Assembly (NCBI GenBank): GCA_027604685.1
Contig: JADHYX010000067.1
Location: 6,189-70,188, forward strand
Length of the DNA: 64,000 bases
From: Lobulomyces angularis
Taxonomy: Eukaryota; Chytridiomycota; Chytridiomycetes; Lobulomycetales; Lobulomycetaceae
Direction of reading: 5' to 3'
Shown here: positions 1 through 12,072 of the stretch, piece by piece
Position numbering within the stretch: position 1 is the stretch's first letter
Layout: each line of letters starts with the position of its first letter
Notes under the pieces: model-generated
The model's input: only the letters and a program-made list of their open reading frames with translations
Told to the model about the DNA's origin: nothing
Database searches by the model: none
Made by a program: the position numbers and the translations under genes

Positions 1-854
1 TCTTATATATTTACCTTCAAATAAAAAAAAAATAGGTAACTGGAACGAAAAATAATTTTTTTCCTTTGGTATTTCCAATGGAGGCTCAATTAAACAAATT
101 CCTTCAAATAAAAAATCTGTACAAATGTTTCTATAAAAGGTGCATTCCTCTAAATTAGTAAATTGCTTTAAAAAAAAAAAAAAAGAAAGGAAATAGGAAT
201 AATGTTCCATTTATTATTTTAAATTTTTTTTTTTTTACCTTTAACTGACACAAAGAAGAAAGAGTTTTTAAAGGATCTTCACAAACTGAATCTTTTTCAT
301 CTTCTTGACATTTATTACACTCTTTAAGATTGCTAGAATTTTTACACAAAGAATGAATTCTTTCTATAGTAATAGTTGTACTTGGTATTAAAGGCTTTCG
401 TTTACAGATATTAACAACTTATATATAAAAAAAAAAAAAAAAAAATTTATAATAATTATTAATAAATTGAATTAAAAAAAAAATAAAATAAAAAAAAAAA
501 AAAGATTATTTTTTTCATACTAGATGTGGCTCTACAAAGTTGATTATAGCTTTTACAAGAGTCCAAAAGAGGGTTATCGTTGCAAAGGTTGACAATATGA
601 GTCAGATTTGAGCAAATGTTTGAATTATTTGAATTATCCTTACATATTTGTATATAAGCACAGGAAACTAAATTAGGATATAATTCACACGAGGAATCCA
701 ACCATTTATGCATTAGATTTGGTCTAAAATGATAATTGACACATTTTGGTTGGCTCGGATCAAAAACACAATTTTCACTATCTGGTTGTGACTTTGTTGA
801 CATTGCTATCGCTGTAATCACTACTATTTCTTTTAACTTTTGTCCATTAATCAT
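1..854 (-). CDS. Ctr-type copper transporter, N-terminal cysteine-rich part (truncated at window edge)
   Basis: Likely high-affinity copper uptake protein of the plasma membrane; only the extracellular N-terminal part is here. Three exons are visible: 854 down to about 520, a second running to about 238, and a third from 165 to about 16, where a GTAAAT donor precedes the window edge. The spliced reading frame is rich in regularly spaced cysteines with recurring C-x(n)-P-x-C patterns, for example PSQPKCVNYHF and IVNICKRKPLIPST, and ends in a PPLEIP segment. In fungal Ctr proteins with this cysteine-rich ectodomain, a PP-M-x-M stretch precedes the first membrane span. The membrane spans and MxxxM motif lie outside the window, so the call rests on the ectodomain pattern alone. 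The start at 854 gives only a weak signal-like N-terminus. Confidence 0.6.
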
Positions 855-1099
855 TTCTACTTTTTTTTTTTTTTTGTAAAAAAAAATTTTATTTTTTTTT
901 TAATTTTTTTGAATAAAAATTTTTTTTTTTTTTTTTAAATATATAAAATTCAAAAATTTTTTTTTTTTTTTTTTATTTTAATTTTTTATTTTATTTTTTT
1001 TAATTTTTTTTAAGAAAAAAAAAATAAAATAAAATAAAAAAATGAATATAATAATAGTTCAAAGAAATTTTTAAAAAAATAAAAAAATATTATAATATT

Positions 1100-4000
1100 T
1101 TAAAGATCATCACCCCATCCTCCAGAAACCTGAAAAAAAAAAGAAAAAAATTAAAAAAATTTTTTTGCTTACCTCTTCAGTGCCTTCAGGTTGGTAAGTT
1201 ACTCTTGATGGAAATGGTGTATCGGTAACAGCATCGACAAACTCCATAGACGGGGAATTACTCAATGTCCCGCTGGCAACATTCAAAACAACAGGTGCCT
1301 TAAAAGTAGGTGTCATATCACTAAAATAATCAACCTGAGGAGGCGACTTTGGCCCAGCTGGAGATGATGTATTCGTAAATGAATTATTATATCCTAACAT
1401 TGGTGATTTAGTCTCCTCCTCCTTTTTCATAGCAATTAACTTTTCTAAATTTTTTTTTGTTTCATCTTCCTCAGTTAATAAATTTTTTGAAATTTCTGCA
1501 CCCTTTACTGGTGAAGATACGCTGGTAGGCGAGGAGGTTGCACTATTATTGCTTAAATTTTGCAAAGATTCACTGGACTTCGTAGCTACCAAAATATTGT
1601 TTTTTTTTTTTAATTCTCTCTTTTTTTTTAACTCCGCTTGTCTCGCTTCTCTGGCTGCTAAACGCAATTGTTTTTCTTTTTCTCTTTCTAAAAGCTTGGC
1701 TGGATCATCAACCTCTGCTGTTGGGGCCGTCCACTCATCTTGATCAGTATCAAGACTAAAATTATCTATCGCAAAACTAGTAGGAGTCCCAACGCTATCG
1801 TTATTACTACTGTTGTCTTCCTGTTGCCAGGTATCATTCCATGAATCAAAACTTTCCACTGCTGGAGAGTTTCCTGCAGATTTACTAATGGGAGAAAGCC
1901 CCGATGATGAATTTGTTTGTTTTAATGGAATGGATTTATGAGAAGCTTCAGTAGAGTGAATCCTAGGCCCAATTCTTGAAACAGTTTGCTTATTTCTACT
2001 TAATTTTGAAGAATATACTTTTGACTATTTTGTAGAAAATGACATCAATTTAATTTTTAAATTAATTTTGTTAAAAAAAATATATATTTTTATATATATA
2101 AATTGTTTAAAAAAATTTTTTTAATAATAATATTACCATCTTTTCGCGCATTTTATCACAACTACTATTGTAATTGACATTATCTTCTGTATCTGCTTCA
2201 TTGTTATTATGTAATTGAAACTCCGTAAGTTTTTTAATGGTATCAGAAACCAAATTACGAACATTACTTGAAAAAAAGGAAAGTCAAAAAAAAAAAAAAA
2301 AAAAAATTTTTATGTAAAGTAAAAAACTCACAATGACAAATCGTTTAGTAAAGGTGCAATCAGCTCAATTATATATATTGCACTGGCACCGACCGAATTT
2401 TTGAACTCATACTCATTTTCTAAGCTTAATTTTCCAGTCAACTTTTCTAAAAATATCAATTTCTTTTCTTCATTCGAAGCCTTTAAAACCAGTTGAAATG
2501 ACTTCAAAATTGATCGATATATCGGTAAAAGTTGACTAGATTTAATTGGCTATTTAAAAAAATAGTAAAAAAAAAAATATATTAATTTAAAATTTTATTT
2601 CATTTTTTTTTTTACTCACGGAATTTTTTTCCAAAAGATGCAATGTCTTCCACATTAAAATGCAGGATTCTATTGAACCCCATGCTTTCTCTTCACCCAG
2701 TATTGGTGAAACGAAAATGTTTAACATATGGGGAATCGTAACTCTATTTATCAATACATCTATACTGTATTTTTTGAGAGAAGTTATAGGTAACCGTGAT
2801 GATAATTCATCAACAGAATTTGAAACACTTTCATCGTTACCAAGGTCGGAGTGAATTGATTTTGCTGAACCAGATTTTATTAAACTAACACCATTCTCTT
2901 GATTTTGAGATAAAATAACAGTTTCAATATAAGTGGGAATTACGAACATTAGGCTTTTTAATGAATAGTAATATAAATCGTCGTTTGAATCCTCCAAACC
3001 CACCAGTATCTATAAACGCAAAATAGAAAAATTTTCCACTAAAATATAATTAAAATTTAGTTGTACCACTTCTATAACGGAATCCATCCAGTAGCCCATC
3101 GTGTAATTTAAGACAGGAACAAAATAAAATTCTATTAACTTTAACATTGTTAATCTGACATCAAAAGTTTTAACTTTAATCATTTCCTTAATAAAAGGCA
3201 CTATGTGACTTTGGTATACTTCAACTGAAAGAATGCTATCATCGCCTGGACAGGAAAACAACTCTCGAAAAATATCAATCACGTTTGGCTCACTAAACAT
3301 TTCTTTAGTAAGCAACAATGGCAATATATATGCTGCAACGGTTGACATTGGAAGTTCACGTATTTGACTTGGCAAAGCTCTGTTTTTAGGGTATTTTATT
3401 AAATATTTTGGCTGACGTAATATATATTCTTACAAAAATTTTTCTTGTTTTTCTGCCGCTGTTAATTGCATTAATATCATTAAAAACTTTTCAGTAATTT
3501 GTATAAAACTATTATTTTCAAAAAACGGGCTTTCTAGTAGCTGTTCAGCATCGTATCTTTTCAAAGGATTCATTGAAATACATCCATCAGCTAACGTTTG
3601 CAATTGCCTCCACTTGAAAAGTTGATTTTCTGTATTTTTTATGGTATTCACTGACTTAATAATAAAAGGCTCTATAATATGAGTTATTAAAATCCCTAAA
3701 GCAAAGTAATCTCTATCTTGAAATTTTGATCTCTACAATATAAACATTTTTTTTATTACTTGTAAGAACTAACTAAAATTTTAAAATTTGTATACCAAAG
3801 TTGGATCGTTATCTTCTGGAGGTATAATTTCCTTTGGTAGATTGTTTGCTAAATTTTTCATAAAACTTTCCTCCATTTCCTTTACAGGTTTAACAAACTC
3901 CATTCCACTCAGCAGCCATTTTTTTTCTTTATTTTTACTGATATATATAGAGCTTATCTGTAAATTGTTGTGACAAATTTCCTGTGAATGCAAAAAGTGT

Positions 4001-4692
4001 AAAGCTTTCTTCAAAAAAAATATTATAATTACATATATATGTAATAATCACCAGAATCCCATAAAGTCCCATACAAACCTCTTCCTGTGGTAAATTATTT
4101 AGAACTAAACATAAAGGCTCCACCTTTTCCGTTAAAACAGATATTTTCGAATCATCAATCTGCGCTTTATGGAACTTAATTATTCTTGGATGTCTATTAA
4201 GGTTTTTTAAGCAAACAATTAATGAAGAGATAATAAATATTATAAAGTTTTCGAAAAAAAAAAAAAAAAAAATACAGAAATTTTTGTTTTTTTACCTTAA
4301 GGTTTTTAATTTTTGTACAGCGTTTTTTAAATTATTTAAGCAATCATTGTCAGCAGATTTATCTTTTACTGAGTATTCAAATAAACTGACAGGTTTAAAT
4401 AAACCCTGTTTTAATGTAACGTTAAAAAGGGATGTAGAGTATAGTTTACTTTGAAATGTTAAAATTAATTCTGGCTTTGTTGCATATCCTAAATAATATT
4501 GTTATTATTATTATTTTTCATTTTAATTGTGTTGATTTTTTTTTTTTTTGATTTTTTTAAACAATTATTTGAAAAAGGAAATAATTGTTTTTTTTTTTTT
4601 ATTTGAAATAATTTCTTTGGCTTTGATCAAATATCAGTTAAGTTTACTTTTAAATTTTTACCTGTTGACAATTTACTTTCACCTTGTCCCAT
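1100..4692 (-). CDS. SCYL1/Cex1-family pseudokinase with HEAT repeats
   Basis: N-terminal kinase-like protein of the SCYL1/yeast Cex1 family, cytoplasmic, known for roles in tRNA export and COPI trafficking. The start MGQGESKLSTG and the following GYATKPELIL match family N-termini. The pseudokinase segment has HNNLQISSIYI where an active kinase has HRDLK-N, and LSGMEF in place of DFG, so catalysis is not expected. Helical repeat segments of HEAT type follow (for example LPSQIRELPMSTVAAYILP), then a low-complexity charged tail containing SWNDTW and a final GGWGDDL, as in SCYL C-termini. At least eight introns. The first exon is only 31 nt (4662-4692). The septin gene lies about 270 bp upstream on the same strand. 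Confidence 0.85.
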
Positions 4693-4964
4693 CTAAATTT
4701 TATGTGTTTTTTTTTTTTACAAAAATTTAATTTTTCAAAAAAATTTTCCTTACAAAAATATAATGTAATGGATAATATAGAAATATGATTTGTATTATAA
4801 ATATGTATTAAATATTATCTTTTTGTCAATATAATCTGTAAAAAAAAAAAATTTGTTGTAATAATATAAAAAAATAAAAAAAAAAATTTGCTTACTAAAA
4901 TGAAAATTAAAAAAAAAGCTAGAAAGAAAAAATTTATATATTAAAAAAAAAAAAAAATAGTGCA

Positions 4965-6596
4965 TTAAAAAAATCCTTTCTTAGCTTTTGGAGTTCCAGG
5001 TCTACCAGATTCCAATTTTAACCTTTTAGCTTCCAACTCAGCCTTTTTCCTCTCTAACTCCTCCTTCATTATACGGTGACGATCATTCAACTAATCCAAT
5101 TTTTAAATTTAAAAATTATATCGTTTAATTAGAAAAAGCTTACATCATCTTCAGAAGATTTTAGTTTTGATTCCTTCTCTGCAACTTTTTGTTGAAATAC
5201 TGCTTTCATCTCTGCTTGCATTTTCGCCATTTTTTGTTCATGTGCTAATCTTTCCTCATCAAATTTAGTTAAAGGACTAATGCGACGTAAAAAGAGTTTA
5301 ATTAAAAAAAAAATTTTATTTTTTTCATTTACTTCTGGCCATCGTTTGTCTTTTCTAAAGCTCCCGCCGCCAATTTCTGTGTCCTGAAACTTTCATATAA
5401 AACTTCATTTGTATATTCCTTTAATTCTTCCATGTGAGTTCTATTCATTAAAAAAAAGAAAATTTTAAATTCCATTTACTACTTCATAATAACCTTATCA
5501 ACATTTGACGAAGTTTGACAAAATCACAGTGGTCTTCATTATCTACATCAATTACACCCCAAGGGTACTTTCTACCTCTAACTTTTTTTCCGTTGAATTC
5601 AACTTCTCTATCACTACCAACAATTGCAAAGGGAATTTTAGCCTTTTAGATAAATAGTATGAAAAATTAAGAAATTTTTTTTCACAAATAATTTTACTAT
5701 TATATCCTTATTTTCTTGAATTGTTTCAGGATCATCGTTATCATGGACAGGTGGTTGATAAATAGGAATTTTGTAAAATGCAATGTCCTCCAAAATCTTT
5801 AATGAATAGATAATCAATAAATTTTAAATATTTTAATTTAACGAAACTTACTCGGTTTTTAAAAATTTTTATTTCTTCGTCAGTTAACGTATCAGATTTA
5901 GCAATTACTGGAATAAGGTTTACAGTATGTGCTAAACGCTTCATAAATTCAATATCTAATGGCTTTAAACTACATATGACGCAATTAATGAATAAAAATT
6001 GATAAAAAGAAAAATTATGATTTACGAATGAACAGTTGGAGCAATAAAATATAAACAAGCGTGAACCCTCGTATCGACTATTCTCTTTCTATTCACACGA
6101 TTCTCCTGTTCTAGATAGGCGTCATAACGACCTTCAATATTTTCAAATATTGGCCGCCAACTCTCCTCGTTATTAACGAAATCACCAAATCCGGGCGTAT
6201 CAATAACTGTCAGCTTTAGTTTTACTGCATTCTCTTCTATATCTAAATAAATAATAAAAATAAATAAATTAAAAAAATCAACCATAAAGGCAAAATTTAT
6301 AAGTTATTTAATGTCTTTAATATTCATTTTTATTTTCTCAAAATAAAATTACCTGCGCTGATAGTTTGAATTTCAACAGTTTTTGGAACTTCCGTGGTTG
6401 GTTCCTTGTTCTCTTTGCTTGGATACAAAGTAGTATTGAATAAAGTATTTACTAAAGTAGATTTTCCTAAACCAGATTCACCAACAACCATTAGAGTAAA
6501 CTGAAAACCTTTTTTGAGGGATTTTTTGTGAACTTGATTAGGCAAATTTGAAAAACCAACTGGGCCAAGGAGTTTTTTTGAAATGATGCTTGTCAT
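4965..6596 (-). CDS. Septin GTPase
   Basis: Filament-forming GTP-binding protein of the cell cortex and septum. The N-terminus [20 protein letters not shown] followed by [20 protein letters not shown] shows the septin polybasic region and P-loop. [13 protein letters not shown] is the G3 motif and VIAKSDTLT the G4 region. The carboxy end is a charged, probably coiled-coil helix, then [13 protein letters not shown]. Several introns of about 40-70 nt. The PVGFxNLPNQ signature is closest to the Cdc3/SEPT7 type, but a phylogeny is needed to assign the subgroup. Confidence 0.92.
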
Positions 6597-7153
6597 AGCT
6601 TGAATTTATTTTATTTATTTTTTATTTTTTTAATTATTGTAGATGCCAAAATTTGACGTTAGTTTTCTAAAATTTAAATTTTCTTATTTTTTTTTTTTTC
6701 TTTTTTTTTGAAAAAGTAACACTTGAAGCCTCATTGCCTCTAATTGATGATGTTTAATGAAAACTATTTGAGATTATCAAATTTAAAATATGTCATTTAA
6801 ATACTTTTTCTGAAAAATGATATAAATTTTTTTTTTTTTTAACTTTTTAAACTTTTCCAGTTTTTATTCAGGTAACTACTTTTAGAGACTTTAATAACTT
6901 TAAAAAATCACCGAAAAAAAGTAAAATCATAAATATTCTAATTTTTGGAGGTTCAGATATTACATCCATTTATTTAAATTAAATATAAAGATAAAAGGAA
7001 TAAAACTATGATTGAAAAAACTACTGATTTCATGAAAGTATAGAAACTTAAGAAGAAAAAGAAGAAAAAATAGATTTCTATATTATTTTATATTTTCTTG
7101 GTAAAATTCATTTTTTTTTTTTTTCGAAGTACTTAAAATTAACATTTTCATAG
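6597..7153. other. AT-rich intergenic region, nothing recognised
   Basis: Lies between the septin start and the end of the Myb-like gene. It contains long T runs and scattered short open frames with no family resemblance. Promoter elements of the septin gene are presumably here but no specific site can be supported. Confidence 0.5.
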
Positions 7154-8383
7154 TTAACAATTGAATTCAGCTGTTTCCATTAATACATCTTCCACTGAAG
7201 TTATCACCATGTTCTTAAGAGGAACAGAACTAATTCAAAAATAAAAATTTAATATAAAAGTTAAAAAATTTTTTTTTAAAAAAAAAAATGCTCTTCACCG
7301 AATAATCCAAGTATGGCCATGTTCACATCGATTTGGGTAATAATCTAGCTTAATGGTATCGTCATATGGCGCCAACAAAACACCATCAGGAGAAGGTATC
7401 TGCAAATGAGTTAATAAAATGTACAAGCATTAATAAATTTACCCATAACTCTATGATCTTCTCCGTTAATTCGTTGTTAAATTCTCGAATATTAAGTCCG
7501 GTAAATGTCATCAAATCTGATAACTAAAAAAAAGTTTTAGTTATTTTTTCTTTATTTTACACTTACAATAGATAAATCTCTCTTCAAATATATTGCAATT
7601 CCTTCTTCACAAACTAAAATTAATATGATTGAAAATAAAAAATTTTAACAAAGAAAATTTTAACAAAAATTAATAACGAAATAAATTGTAGACTACACAC
7701 CTGGACCGAAATAGACCTAAAATAAAAATATATGTTTACTCAACAACAAATTACCTTCATTGATATTTACCTTTAAATGAGGAATACTTTGCATCCATAT
7801 TATAAAACAGGAATCTGTTAAATGGGTAACAATTAATCCCAGTTCTTGTAAATGAAAAAATCTAAAACAAAAATTAAATAAATATTAAAAAAAAAAAAAA
7901 ATAACCTATCAACTGCATTTTTTGATCCAATTATATCCTCTTCTTCATCTTCTTTTTTAATAGAAAAATAGTTAAAATTCAAAATATTTGGATCGACTTT
8001 CAAATTGTGAAAATCCTTTGTTTCTAAGAAGGTACTTTTAGTAGATGGTGGTGGAGTTGTTGCAGTTATGCTGTTGCTACTATTTTTTTGACTGCTGTGA
8101 TAATTGTGCTCTTTTACCATATCTGAATTAATTTTTTCTTGTTTTCTTTTGAGGTAAGTAATTTTTGTTGAAATTTGCTTAGCGGATAAATTTGGCAAAA
8201 GTTGTTTCAACTGATGTGGAGTTTTATTTACAGCCAAACCTTCCTGCTCTTATTAAACGAAAAATTTTAAAAATTTTAAATTTTTACCACAATGATTTTA
8301 ATTTCAGCATTCGTCCATTTATGGTAAGTAATTTTAGGTTTACTGGGTTGCAAGTCGGTATCAATCGCATTACTGGTATTCAT
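7154..8383 (-). CDS. Myb/SANT-like domain protein of unknown function
   Basis: The spliced N-terminus (exon 1 from ATG at 8383, a 44-nt intron ending at 8240) reads KWTNAEIKIIVEGLAVNK, then HQLKQLLPNLSAKQISTKI. This has the tryptophan, acidic and helix-turn-helix spacing of a Myb/SANT repeat (about residues 22-65). A serine/threonine-rich and acidic linker follows (about 70-125). A C-terminal globular part contains LTFPSSPDG-type spacing in LWIPSPDGVLLAPYDD and LDYYPNRCEHGHTWIIRS, with one CxHxH-like cluster. I do not recognise the C-terminal domain. Likely a nuclear DNA-binding or chromatin protein, but that is inference from the Myb-like repeat only. At least five small introns. Confidence 0.6.
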
Positions 8384-9326
8384 GGTTTTTGAAAATTGAT
8401 TTCAGCTAACTTCGATTTTTTAAAACCTGTGAAAAAAAAAAATATGTAATTTGGTATTTTTTTTCTTTATTTAAAAAAATGTTTAAAAATTGAAATTTAA
8501 TTTGTTTTTATTTTTAAAATAATATTGAACAAAAATTTTAAATTTCATTATTTTCATTCAGTACAAAGAATAAAAACAAAAAAAAGAAAAAAAATTTTTT
8601 TTTAATACAAAGTAGAGCTATTTTAGATCTTACCGATATGTATATAATATTAATATTTTATTGAATTTCAATATTTTTCAAGTTGAGGTGTGTTTAAAAT
8701 TTCTTTTTTTTTACAAATATAGAAGGTGTGACTAAATAAGTTCATTGTAGCATTTTTGAAAATGATATCAATAAACGATTAAAAATTTCAACAGCATCTT
8801 TCATATCAATTTTTCTTGTCATCCATAATGTAAAGAAGGTACTTCTGATATCTTTTAAATCAAAGACTTTTCATTTTTCAAATTAAAGAATTCTTCAGTG
8901 TACGAAGTTTTTAAAAAATTTTTTTTTGGTACAATAGATGCTAAAATCATACAAAATTAAATATCTGTATGATGATGTTGAATGAAAAGTTGATAATTCT
9001 GTGTCGATTGTGACTCTCAAATGCATCTTACCAGGGACTTAGTGTACCGATTGTTATTACACATGAATTGTACTTATTACAGTTGTATCAATTTCAACAT
9101 GAAATTAGTGAATTTTTTAGAAAAATCACTGTAAATATCTAACTGTAAATTCTAATTTCTTTGTCATACTTTCTGAGAAAATATTTTCCATTATTTACAA
9201 AACACACTATAATAGATCAAGAATATGATTAATTATTATTTGACAAAAAATGTTTCTTTTTGGGAATTCAATTATATATTCATATTTCACTCAAGAAAAT
9301 TATATTATTTATATGTGTTTTAGTAT
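8384..9326. other. Intergenic region with coding-like fragments (possible relic)
   Basis: No intact gene recognised. Between about 9168 and 8748 on the minus strand, several short open stretches in different frames have protein-like composition and few homopolymers. Examples are MTKKLEFTVRYLQ near 9168, HLRVTIDTELSTFHS near 9025, and FTLWMTRKIDMKDAVEIFN near 8840, the last frame ending at a TGA near 8742. They are not joined by obvious introns. Stretches of this length do occur by chance in AT-rich DNA. Confidence 0.3.
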
Positions 9327-10256
9327 TTAAGATCTTGGTTTTTCCTAAAAAAAAAAATTAACACATGAAAAAAAAAATTTTATTTTTAACCTTTTTTTCC
9401 TTGTACAATGCCAACAGTGATACACCAGATACTTTTACAACTTTAAATCGCACTCCAGGAATATCACCTTTGGCTTTACCTTTACGACCGAAACCAGCAA
9501 TCAAAACTTCATCCTACAATAATGAAAAAAAATAAAATTAAAAAGAGGTTAAAAATGGTAAACTAAGCATTAAAGTTACATTTTCTTCAACGTAATTTAA
9601 ACAACCATCATTTGGTACAAAAGCTGTGACTTTTTTACCATTTTTGATCAATTGAACTCTAACACATTTTCTAATAGCTGAATTTGGTTGTTTTGCTTCT
9701 ACACCACTTTCAAAAATACTATGATTTAAAAAAAACAACAAAAAAATCAATATTCAAACATTTTTTCTAAAACAATTCCTTTAGCATGTGAAGAGCCTCC
9801 AAAAGGAGATGATTTGAAAGCTGTACCAAGAGCTCTCTTTTTGTATTGTTTATCGGCCCATCTTTCTTCACGACGATGGTTTCTTAATTTACGAGCAGCG
9901 TTCAAACCAGATGCTTTTCCTCTAATTTTATTGTAAAAATAAACGATTTTAGTTAAAAAGTGATAAAACATTAATCAGCATTTGAAAAAATTTAAAGTTT
10001 GAAACAGTTGAAAAAAAAAATTAACATAAAAATAAATCAGTTGATATATGTAAATTCCTAGAAAAATAAACATTGACAAATTTATGTATCTTATTCGTTT
10101 TTAAAATTGAAATCATGAACTTAAATTTTGAGAATAATTGGGCAACAGATGATTGTTCATTTTTTAATATTTATGAAATAAACTATTTTGCAGTTGCAGA
10201 TGGGATGAGTTGAGATGAGACGAGATTGGATGGGATGAATTGACTTACTTTGACAT
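9327..10256 (-). CDS. RPS23: 40S ribosomal protein S23 (uS12)
   Basis: Small-subunit ribosomal protein at the decoding centre. The spliced product is about 145 residues and near-identical to the universal family: [57 protein letters not shown], and a final KEKKEKPRS. It is built from an 8-nt first exon (10249-10256, ATGTCAAA then GTAAGT), a 327-nt intron (9922-10248) and three further introns. The second intron must use a GTTTGA donor and an acceptor ending GAAAG to give the conserved EKIGVEAK junction. The long first intron is typical of ribosomal protein genes. Confidence 0.96.
10198..10243 (-). repeat. Pyrimidine-rich CATCCCATC/CTCATC micro-repeat in rps23 intron 1
   Basis: On the rps23 sense strand, just downstream of the first 5' splice site, a tract repeats CATCCCATC twice and TCATCTCA-like units between them. 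It stands out from the A/T homopolymers around it. It could affect splicing or transcription of the ribosomal gene, or be a simple-sequence expansion. Function is not shown. Confidence 0.5.
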
Positions 10257-11114
10257 TTCTTAAAGAAAAACTTCAAAACCACTGGGACGGAGTTCAATTT
10301 TTTAATCAGCTACTAAAATTTAGTATTGCTTTATTGCCAATTGAATTGCAAAAAAGATTTATTTTGAAACATTAATCATCATATTAGTTGAACATTTTTG
10401 ATGACTTAATCTTTGAAAGTTTGACAAATTCCACCTTTGAAGATCACAGAAGTAATCAAAATAAAAAAAACTTGATAACTCCACTTGTGATTACTGAGAG
10501 CTCTAGAATAATTTCATTCAGGATTGCTATTACCTCATAAAGAGACAATTGTTTTTTTTTAAAAAATTTAAAAGGAAGGCATCACTTATTGTAGTTATTA
10601 TCTTGGAGTAATTCAATTAAGTAGAATATAAATTTTATAAAATAATTTATAGAAATACGAACTTCCGCTAGTTCTAAATGTATTTTTAGTGCACAGAAAT
10701 ATCCTGTAAATAATCTTATGGATTAGAATAGTAAAAATTAAATGAAATCAATAAGTATTAAAAAGTGCAAAACACGCAAAAATATACTATTATTGAAAAT
10801 GTATAGAAAAAGAAAATAGAGTTTTTGAGCAAAATTTGCTTACAGTTTATTTATTCTAGGTTATTTTTTGTCTAAGAAGTAGGTGCATTACCCTTTTTGA
10901 CAGTTTCTCTTTTTTTTTTTTTTGGTAATTCCTACTTTTGGCATATTTTTAGTTTTTTAGAATTGAATAGTTCACCTCAATTTTACAGCTATTCATATTT
11001 CTTTTATTGATTACCTATTATCAATATCACATTATATTAATAATTTTAAAAATTAAAAACAAATTTTACAATTAAATGTATCTTCCTTTTATGTCACATT
11101 AAAATGTAACTCTA
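10257..11114. other. Intergenic region with plus-strand coding-like fragments (possible relic)
   Basis: No intact gene recognised. Plus-strand open stretches in shifting frames start inside rps23 intron 1: an ATG frame at about 10114-10209 with [13 protein letters not shown], one at about 10241-10374 with NHWDGVQFFNQLLKFSIALL, and one at about 10396-10539 with HFDDLIFESLTNSTFEDH. They are not linked by credible GT-AG introns. The rest, to 11114, is AT-rich without features. A degraded gene is possible, but chance open frames are not excluded. Confidence 0.3.
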
Positions 11115-11931
11115 TTAATGAGTTAAAAGATGATTTTTTAAATGAGTCATATTTTGTAACTTCAGATTGCTACATTTCACACAAATGATGTCTCCTTTTA
11201 ACATTTCTTCGTATTTACGTTTATCAACCTTTATAAAGAAAAATTAATTAAAATTAGTTATTTAAATTTTATTTTTATGAATTTTTACAACTACTCTTCC
11301 GAATCTTTCAATTTCTCTCACAACAACGTCGTAATCCATAAAAAAGTCTGTATTGAAGCTAACAGTTTTTACAAAAAAAAAAAAAAAAAATCAAAAAGAC
11401 TTTTTCATTAATTTTAAGCTCTACCTGATCCAATGCTTTTTTTTTTTAAGTCCATCCCCTTTAAAATCTTTACTAATTATGTGAAGATGAAGTTGAGACA
11501 TACTAGGAACTGCATGAAATCCAAACTGAAATTCCAGGCTGTTATCCTTCAGTTTTTGCCTAAAAAAAAATATTACAAAACTTAATTTAACAGTCTTTTT
11601 TTTACTGATTGGCAATTTCAACCCCCCGCGATTTCATTAACCGTAGAGTCACCAAGTCTTTTATTCCCAATTCGGCTACACCAATTGGTTTAATTTCTCT
11701 CGGCATTGCAAGATAATGATGTTTCGATTTTGGAAATAGATCTGATATTACAACTATATCCTTATCAAAATACACAACGGTATTGTCAGAATTATTCATA
11801 AAACTTTCAGGTCGTAGACAATACTTGTCAAGCGCTTTTCGAAAACTTAAATTTTTGGCTCTTTCTTCAGCTCCTTTATGGTTTTCCTTTTGTTTCGAGT
11901 TAGGCTCATCCGGTTTTTTTATTTTTTGCAT
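11115..11931 (-). CDS. Aprataxin-type HIT domain with C-terminal zinc finger
   Basis: Aprataxin/Hnt3 family DNA deadenylase, which removes AMP from abortive ligation ends in the nucleus. The HIT fold starts at [16 protein letters not shown], then [14 protein letters not shown], and the catalytic stretch [20 protein letters not shown] follows, and a final zinc finger [12 protein letters not shown] with HLKNHLLTH (C-x2-C, H-x3-H). Small introns interrupt it. The ATG at 11931 gives a self-contained Hnt3-like protein. However, the frame is open upstream of this ATG to an AG at 11943-11944, and a GTAAGT donor lies at 12072 at the end of the preceding gene. The two may therefore be one transcript encoding a larger fused protein. 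Confidence 0.88.
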
Positions 11932-11942
11932 TAAAATTTCAA

Positions 11943-12072
11943 CTAACGATTAATTTTTTTTTGAAAAAAAAAAAAATTTAAAATAGAAAATAATGTTGAA
12001 ATAGCATAAGTGTTACAAAAATTAAAATAAAAATATATAAAAAATTTAACTTTATGTATGAACCTCACTTAC
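11943..12072 (-). other. Candidate 130-nt intron joining FHA-PBZ-macro and HIT-ZnF frames
   Basis: On the minus strand the donor is GTAAGT, starting at 12072 just inside the last codons before the TGA at 12065-12067. The acceptor is CGTTAG at 11943. Removal joins phase 1 to phase 1: the split codon becomes TTT, followed by GAA ATT TTA ATG CAA in frame with the aprataxin HIT ORF. No stop intervenes. If used, the two genes are a single gene spanning 11115-13738. Confidence 0.55.

Noticed and set aside
8820..8885. Programmed -1 frameshift joining the relic frames
   Set aside because: No X-XXY-YYZ slippery heptamer in the correct frame and no clear downstream structure.
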